In this document: positions 59,884 to 64,000 of the stretch, piece by piece
Layout: the number at the start of each line of letters is the position of its first letter
Position numbering within the stretch: position 1 is the first letter of the stretch
Assembly (NCBI RefSeq): GCF_009604385.1
Contig: NZ_WEGJ01000030.1
Location: 1 to 64,000, forward strand
DNA from: Streptomyces smaragdinus
Lineage (GTDB): Bacteria; Actinomycetota; Actinomycetes; Streptomycetales; Streptomycetaceae
Reading direction: 5' to 3'
DNA length: 64,000 nt
The notes under the pieces: model-generated
Database searches by the model: none
What the model saw: the letters and a program-made list of their open reading frames with translations, nothing else
What the model was told of the DNA's origin: nothing
Program-made: the position numbers and the translations under genes

Positions 59884-61182
59884 CTACCGCTCGTCGATGA
59901 CCCGGCGGATCTTCCCCACCGACCGCTCCAGCGTCTCCGGGTCCACGACCTCCGCCCGTACGCTCACACCCACGCCGTCCTTCACCGCCCGGACGATCTC
60001 CGCCGCCGCCGTCTCCCGTGAGCCGGGGGCCGCGTCGGGCCGGGCCTCCACGCGCACAGTCATCTCGTCCAGCCGCTCCCGGCGGCCCAGATGGATCTGG
60101 AAGTGCGGGGCGACGGCGGGCGTCCGCAGGACGATCTCCTCGATCTGCGTGGGGAAGACGTTCACCCCGCGCAGGATGATCATGTCGTCGCTGCGTCCGG
60201 TGACCTTCTCCATCCGCCGGAAGCCGGGCCGGGCGGTCCCGGGCAGCAGCCGGCTGAGGTCCCGGGTGCGATAGCGGATGATCGGCATGGCCTCCTTCGT
60301 CAGGGACGTGAAGACCAGCTCGCCGTCCTCCCCGTCGGGCAGCACCGCACCCGTCAGCGGGTCGACGATCTCCGGGTAGAAGTGGTCCTCCCAGACGTGC
60401 AGCCCGTCCTTGGTCTCCACGCACTCCTGCGCCACCCCGGGACCGATGACCTCGGACAGCCCGTATATGTCGACCGCGTCCAGCCCCGCCCGCTCCTCGA
60501 TCTCCCGCCGCATCTCCTCGGTCCACGGCTCCGCGCCGAAGATCCCGACCCGCAGCGAGCTCGTGCGCGCGTCGATGCCCTGACGCTCGAACTCGTCCAG
60601 CAGCGTCAGCATGTACGAGGGCGTGACCATGATGATCTCGGGCTCGAAGTCCCTGATCAGCTGCACCTGCCGCGACGTCATCCCCCCGGACGCCGGGATC
60701 ACCGTGCAGCCGAGCCGCTCGGCGCCGTAGTGCGCCCCGAGCCCGCCGGTGAACAGCCCGTACCCGTAGGCGATGTGCACCTTGTGCCCGGGCCGCCCGC
60801 CCGCCGCCCGGATCGAGCGCGCCACCATGTCCGCCCACATCGACAGATCGCCCCCGGTGTAGCCGACGACGGTCGGCTGCCCGGTGGTGCCGGAGGACGC
60901 GTGCAGCCGCCGGACGTCGTCCATCGGCACCGCGAACATCCCGAAGGGGTACGCGTCGCGCAGGTCCGCCTTCGTGGTGAACGGGAACCTCGCCAGGTCG
61001 GCGAGGCTCCGCAGGTCGTCCGGCGTGACCCCGGCGGCGTCGAACTTCGCCCGGTACGGGGCCACGTTCTCGTACACCCGGCGCAGCGTCTCCCGCAGCC
61101 GCTCCAGCTGGTACGTACGCAGCCCGGCCGCGTCCATCCGCTCGCCGGCGTCGAGCAGCGGCCCGCTGTCCCTCGTGCTCAT
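59884..61182 (-). CDS. paaK: phenylacetate-CoA ligase
   Basis: A 432-residue ANL-superfamily ligase that activates phenylacetate with ATP and CoA. Features are the Ser/Thr-rich P-loop LHASSGTTGQPTVVGYT, YGYGLFTGGLGAHYG, FGAEPWTEEMRREIE, the A5-like IYGLSEVIGPGVAQEC, the RTRDLSRLLPGTA hinge region and the C-terminal GVNVFPTQIEE with the VGKIRR Lys near the end. Length agrees with PaaK. ATGA overlap with paaI. The rest of the paa ring-oxygenation genes are not in the window. Confidence 0.95.
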   Translation of the reverse strand: MSTRDSGPLLDAGERMDAAGLRTYQLERLRETLRRVYENVAPYRAKFDAAGVTPDDLRSLADLARFPFTTKADLRDAYPFGMFAVPMDDVRRLHASSGTTGQPTVVGYTGGDLSMWADMVARSIRAAGGRPGHKVHIAYGYGLFTGGLGAHYGAERLGCTVIPASGGMTSRQVQLIRDFEPEIIMVTPSYMLTLLDEFERQGIDARTSSLRVGIFGAEPWTEEMRREIEERAGLDAVDIYGLSEVIGPGVAQECVETKDGLHVWEDHFYPEIVDPLTGAVLPDGEDGELVFTSLTKEAMPIIRYRTRDLSRLLPGTARPGFRRMEKVTGRSDDMIILRGVNVFPTQIEEIVLRTPAVAPHFQIHLGRRERLDEMTVRVEARPDAAPGSRETAAAEIVRAVKDGVGVSVRAEVVDPETLERSVGKIRRVIDER

Positions 61183-61574
61183 CGCGTTCCTTCCGTACCC
61201 CGGCCCGCCCGCGGGACCACGCGGCTGCGGCCCCGGAACTCGGCCACCACGTCCTCGCCGCGGGTCACCGTCACGTCGTATATACCGCTGCGCCCGTAGC
61301 GCGTGCGCTCCTCGGCGCGCGCGGTGAGCTCGTCCCCGTCGTACGCGGGGGCGACGAAGCTGATGTCGGCGCCGGCGGCCACCGTCACGGGGCCGTGGCT
61401 GTTGCAGGCGCAGGCGAAGGCCGTATCCGCGAGGAGGAAGACGTAGCCGCCGTGGGCGATGCCGTGGCCGTTGACCATCTCCTTCGTGACGCGCATCCGT
61501 GCTGTCGCGGAGCCCTCCGCCACGTCCACCAGCTCGATCCCGAGCCGCTGCGACGCGCGGTCCGCCTCGTACAT
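61179..61574 (-). CDS. paaI: hydroxyphenylacetyl-CoA thioesterase PaaI
   Basis: A 131-residue hot-dog thioesterase of the phenylacetate pathway. It has MYEADRASQRLGIEL, then VNGHGIAHGGYVFLLADTAFACACNSHG with the catalytic Gly-His and Asp, and RTRYGRSGIYDVTVTRG. PaaI removes dead-end CoA esters. ATG 61574 is used because the alternative ATG at 61598 lies inside the operator palindrome at 61590-61603 and neither has a strong ribosome site. Overlaps paaK. Confidence 0.9.
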   Translation of the reverse strand: MYEADRASQRLGIELVDVAEGSATARMRVTKEMVNGHGIAHGGYVFLLADTAFACACNSHGPVTVAAGADISFVAPAYDGDELTARAEERTRYGRSGIYDVTVTRGEDVVAEFRGRSRVVPRAGRGTEGTR

Positions 61575-61589
61575 GAGCCTTGCCGCCCG

Positions 61590-61603
61590 ACCGACCATTC
61601 GGT
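61590..61603. promoter_or_regulatory. PaaR-like operator palindrome
   Basis: ACCGA-CCAT-TCGGT is a perfect 5-bp inverted repeat, followed by TAG, resembling the ACCGnn-nn-nnCGGTnAG pattern known for actinobacterial PaaR regulators. It lies between the paaI and 3-hydroxyacyl-CoA dehydrogenase genes. Confidence 0.6.
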
Positions 61604-61644
61604 TAGCTTGGCCGTACACGTAAATCCCTGTCAAGAGGTGGCTG

Positions 61645-62496
61645 ATGAGCGTTCCCGGGATCGTCGGAGTGATCGGCGGCGGGCGGATGGGGGCGGGGAT
61701 CGCGCAGTCCTTCGCCGCGGCGGGGTCTTCGGTGGTCGTCGTGGAAAGCGGGGCCCAGGCCGCGGCGGCGGCCATGGAGCGGGTGGCGACGGGGCTGCGG
61801 CGGGCGGCCGAGCGGGGGAAGGTCGCGGATCCCGGCGCGGTGCTGGGCCGGGTGCGGACGGTGGACGCGGTCGGCGGGCTGCCGGCGGACACCGGGCTGG
61901 TCGTGGAGGCGGTGCCGGAGGATGCGGGGCTGAAGGCGGCCGTGCTGGCGGCGGCGGAGGCGGTCGTGGGGGAGGGGGCGGTGCTGGCCACGAACACCAG
62001 TTCGCTGCCGGTGACGGAGCTGGCGGCTTCGCTGAAGCATCCGGGACGGTTCCTGGGGATGCACTTCTTCAACCCCGTCCCGGCGTCGGAGCTGGTCGAG
62101 CTGGTCACGGGGCCGGAGACTTCCCCAGATACGGTCGAGGCGGCGCGCGGCTGGACGCGGGCGCTGGGGAAGACGGACGTGACCGTGCGGGACTCGCCGG
62201 GGTTCGCGAGCAGCCGTCTCGGCGTCATGCTGGGGCTCGAGGCGATCCGGATGGTCGAGGAGGGGGTGGCCGCCCCGGCGGACATCGACAACGCGATGAC
62301 GCTCGGTTACAAGCACCCCATGGGCCCCCTGCGCCTCACTGACCTGGTCGGACTCGACGTACGCCTGGCCATCGCGGAGCATCTGGCGGCCACGCTCGGT
62401 GACCGTTTCGCACCGCCGGCGCTACTGCGGGAGAAGGTCGCGCGGGGCGAGCTGGGGCGTAAGACGGGGCGGGGATTCTACGACTGGGACAACTGA
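61645..62496 (+). CDS. 3-hydroxyacyl-CoA dehydrogenase (3-hydroxybutyryl-CoA dehydrogenase type)
   Basis: A 283-residue NAD-dependent enzyme. The Rossmann loop is GVIGGGRMGAGIAQSF, then VVEAVPEDAGLKAAVL, NTSSLPVTELA with catalytic Ser, GMHFFNPVPASELVEL with catalytic His and the Asn, VTVRDSPGFASSRL, and the C-terminal DNAMTLGYKHPMGPLRLTDLVGLD. Length matches FadB2/PaaH-type proteins. Divergent from paaI with the palindrome between, which suggests use in phenylacetate or acyl-CoA breakdown. ATG 61645 has AAGAGG seven bases before. Confidence 0.93.
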   Translation: MSVPGIVGVIGGGRMGAGIAQSFAAAGSSVVVVESGAQAAAAAMERVATGLRRAAERGKVADPGAVLGRVRTVDAVGGLPADTGLVVEAVPEDAGLKAAVLAAAEAVVGEGAVLATNTSSLPVTELAASLKHPGRFLGMHFFNPVPASELVELVTGPETSPDTVEAARGWTRALGKTDVTVRDSPGFASSRLGVMLGLEAIRMVEEGVAAPADIDNAMTLGYKHPMGPLRLTDLVGLDVRLAIAEHLAATLGDRFAPPALLREKVARGELGRKTGRGFYDWDN

Positions 62497-62705
62497 ATTT
62501 CCTCCGATTATTTTTCCGGATACCCCATCCGCCTATCCGCGGCAATCCCCCGTACGTGCCGTATGACACACGGCCTTCTAAACCCCACGGGGGAATATCC
62601 CTCCGCAGCCGGACCCCGGGGCGTAGTCCTACTGCCGTGGCAGTAGGACCCAATGCATCCGCTGGGATGACGACATTCGGCGCGCGCGGGGGGATCGTTG
62701 GATCC

Positions 62706-63743
62706 ATGAGTCCTTTCCTGCTGGCGCTGCTGCTGTCGCTGATCTCGGCGGCCGCGTACGCCGGCGCGGCCGTACTCCAGGAGCGGGTGGCGTCCAACAC
62801 CCGCGCGCCGGCCGTCGCCCCCCTGCGCAGCTCGGGCTGGTGGGCGGCCGTGGGCCTGAACGGCTCGGGCGCGGTGCTGCACGTCGCCGCCCTCGCGTAC
62901 GGATCGCTCAGCCTCGTCCAGCCACTCGGAGCCCTGACCATCGTCTTCGCCCTCCCGATCGCCGCGATCTGCGTCGGGCGCCGGGCCGGCCGCGCCGCCT
63001 GGACGGCGGCCCTGATGTGTGCGGCCGGACTGGCCGTGATCCTCTCGCTCACCGGCTCGGGCCCGGCGCACCCGATGACGGGGGACTCCAAGGTCTTCGT
63101 CGCCGCCGCCACCCTCGCCGGGGTGGGCGTGCTGATCCTCGTGGCCCGGCGCATGGGCCTGTCCGCCGCCCGGAGCCTCACCCTCGCGGTGGCGTCGGGC
63201 GCGGTGTTCGGGATGGCGTCCGTCTTCACCAAGGCGGTCACCGAGGACGCGTCCGACCCGCTGAGCCTGGCCATGATCGCCGTCCTCGCCCCCGCGGGCG
63301 TGTTCCTCTCGCAGGCCGCGTACCGGGGCGCGGGGCTCGCCGCGCCGCTGGCCACGCTGACCGTGGTGAACCCGGTGGTCGCGGCTGCCGTGGGCATCGT
63401 CGCGATGGGGGAGTCCTTCCGGTACGGGGCGGCGGGCGCCCTCGGCGCGGTGCTGGCGGCGCTGATCACGGCGGCGGGCGTCTTCGTCCTCACCGCCCAG
63501 ACGGCCTCCCCGGCGCCCGCTCCGGCGGCCACCGGGGCGGTTCCCGCGCAGCGCCAGGGCGCGCGGCCGTGCTCGGGCCCCGGCCGTGTGCCAGGGTTGC
63601 CCCATGCGCGCTCCCGCCGCGACCAGCGTCGCCCTCCTCGTACTGCTCACGGGCTGCTCGGCACAGGCCGGCAGCGCCGGCGCATCGCCGTCCGGAAACG
63701 ACCGGCCCCCGAGCCCGCGGCGGCTGCGGGTCGAGGTACGTGA
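62706..63743 (+). CDS. DMT (EamA-like) family transporter with extended C-terminus
   Basis: A protein of 345 residues whose first 275 are a clear DMT carrier with nine or ten membrane helices: SPFLLALLLSLISAAAYAGAA, SSGWWAAVGLNGSGAVLHVAALAYGSLSLVQPLGALTIVFALP and the second repeat with VASGAVFGMASVFTKAV and GIVAMGESFRYG. After VLTAQTASPAPAPAATGA comes an Arg/Pro-rich tail of about 67 residues that overlaps the next gene by 140 bases and looks like out-of-frame translation. It may be the result of a lost stop or frameshift. Start ATG 62706; a longer frame from 62556 is rejected. Confidence 0.82.
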   Translation: MSPFLLALLLSLISAAAYAGAAVLQERVASNTRAPAVAPLRSSGWWAAVGLNGSGAVLHVAALAYGSLSLVQPLGALTIVFALPIAAICVGRRAGRAAWTAALMCAAGLAVILSLTGSGPAHPMTGDSKVFVAAATLAGVGVLILVARRMGLSAARSLTLAVASGAVFGMASVFTKAVTEDASDPLSLAMIAVLAPAGVFLSQAAYRGAGLAAPLATLTVVNPVVAAAVGIVAMGESFRYGAAGALGAVLAALITAAGVFVLTAQTASPAPAPAATGAVPAQRQGARPCSGPGRVPGLPHARSRRDQRRPPRTAHGLLGTGRQRRRIAVRKRPAPEPAAAAGRGT

Positions 63744-64000
63744 GACGCTCCCGCACGACACGTCGTCCTTCACCCAGGGCCTGGAGCTGAAGGACGACGT
63801 CCTGTACGAGGGCACGGGGCTGGCGGGGCACTCCCGGCTCTCGGCGGGCCCCCCGGGCGGGAAGCCGTCCCGCTCGGTGTCCCTCCCTGATGCCCTCTTC
63901 GGCGAGGGCATCACCCTGGCGGGGGACCGGGTCTGGCAGCTGACGTGGCAGAACGGCGTGGCCCTGGAGCGGGACGCGGCCTCCCTGAAGGAACGCCGCA
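63604..64000 (+). CDS. glutaminyl-peptide cyclotransferase-type lipoprotein, partial
   Basis: The frame is open to the window edge. ATG 63604 begins MRAPAATSVALLVLLTGC, a lipoprotein signal with the lipobox LLTGC (Cys18), so the mature protein should be a membrane-anchored lipoprotein. A Ser/Gly linker precedes VEVRETLPHDTSSFTQGLELKD and VLYEGTGLAGHS, which are the first blade of the plant-type glutaminyl cyclase beta-propeller family (PF05096). It would turn N-terminal Gln into pyroglutamate outside the cell. It overlaps the end of the DMT frame by 140 bases. Confidence 0.85.
   Translation, partial: MRAPAATSVALLVLLTGCSAQAGSAGASPSGNDRPPSPRRLRVEVRETLPHDTSSFTQGLELKDDVLYEGTGLAGHSRLSAGPPGGKPSRSVSLPDALFGEGITLAGDRVWQLTWQNGVALERDAASLKERR

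Overview
The window is high-GC actinobacterial DNA (G/C at most third codon positions, GTG and TTG starts, 4-base ATGA overlaps). Its gene order and families (glp/moeA-sepX locus, SARP-free but LuxR-regulated NRPS cluster, DUF4331/NicO locus, paaIK) fit a Streptomyces or close relative. No species is claimed.

Left flank (1-15.6 kb) is core genome. It holds a partial P1 (DmpA-type) peptidase, a small membrane peptide, MTA phosphorylase, an FmdB zinc-ribbon protein behind a CIRCE-like HrcA operator, an MFS carrier, a CPA1-type K+/H+ antiporter that seems to start at CTG, a penicillin-acylase-type Ntn hydrolase, 5-formyl-THF cyclo-ligase, galU, and glp/moeA-moaC-mogA-GNAT-sepX. The last block couples molybdopterin-type genes to the cell-division pair Glp/SepX (GlpR). 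It is followed by tRNA-Ala(CGC) with a strong terminator. Next come a secreted protein with a long Thr-Ala-Pro repeat tail, a DUF4331-TPR-NicO/HupE transporter operon, and a two-component system.

Centre (about 22.0-51.7 kb) is a biosynthetic gene cluster. Two NRPS proteins give C-A-T-C-A-T-E // C-A-T-C-A-T-E-TE. Reading the binding-pocket residues by eye gives DIWELTADDK (modules 1 and 4, acidic pocket), DAWCVAAVCK (module 2, Phe-like) and DILQLGVIWK (module 3, the glycine signature). SbnA and SbnB homologues plus a short SerA paralogue provide a route from 3-phosphoglycerate to L-2,3-diaminopropionate (Dap), which suits the acidic pockets. MbtH, an ACP, a KS, a KS-like partner lacking the catalytic Cys, and a ketoreductase suggest a type II-made acyl chain joined by the unusual first C domain. 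A DrrAB-type ABC exporter and an MMPL exporter flank a divergent promoter region full of palindromes. At the right end are a TrmB/LuxR-type regulator, an uncharacterised 116-aa protein, an 85-aa secreted peptide ending in NTWGD and a chorismate mutase. The inferred product is an N-acyl tetrapeptide of the form acyl-Dap-D-Phe-Gly-D-Dap, probably released or cyclised by the TE. I do not recognise it as a known compound.

Right flank (51.7-64 kb) is ordinary chromosome again: an FMO-SDR-GPH transporter operon divergent from a TetR regulator with a palindromic operator, an EEP phosphodiesterase, an SGNH hydrolase, a hypothetical gene ended by a 177-bp MITE-like palindrome, a GNAT, paaK-paaI with a PaaR-like palindrome, a 3-hydroxyacyl-CoA dehydrogenase, a DMT transporter and a partial glutaminyl-peptide cyclotransferase lipoprotein.
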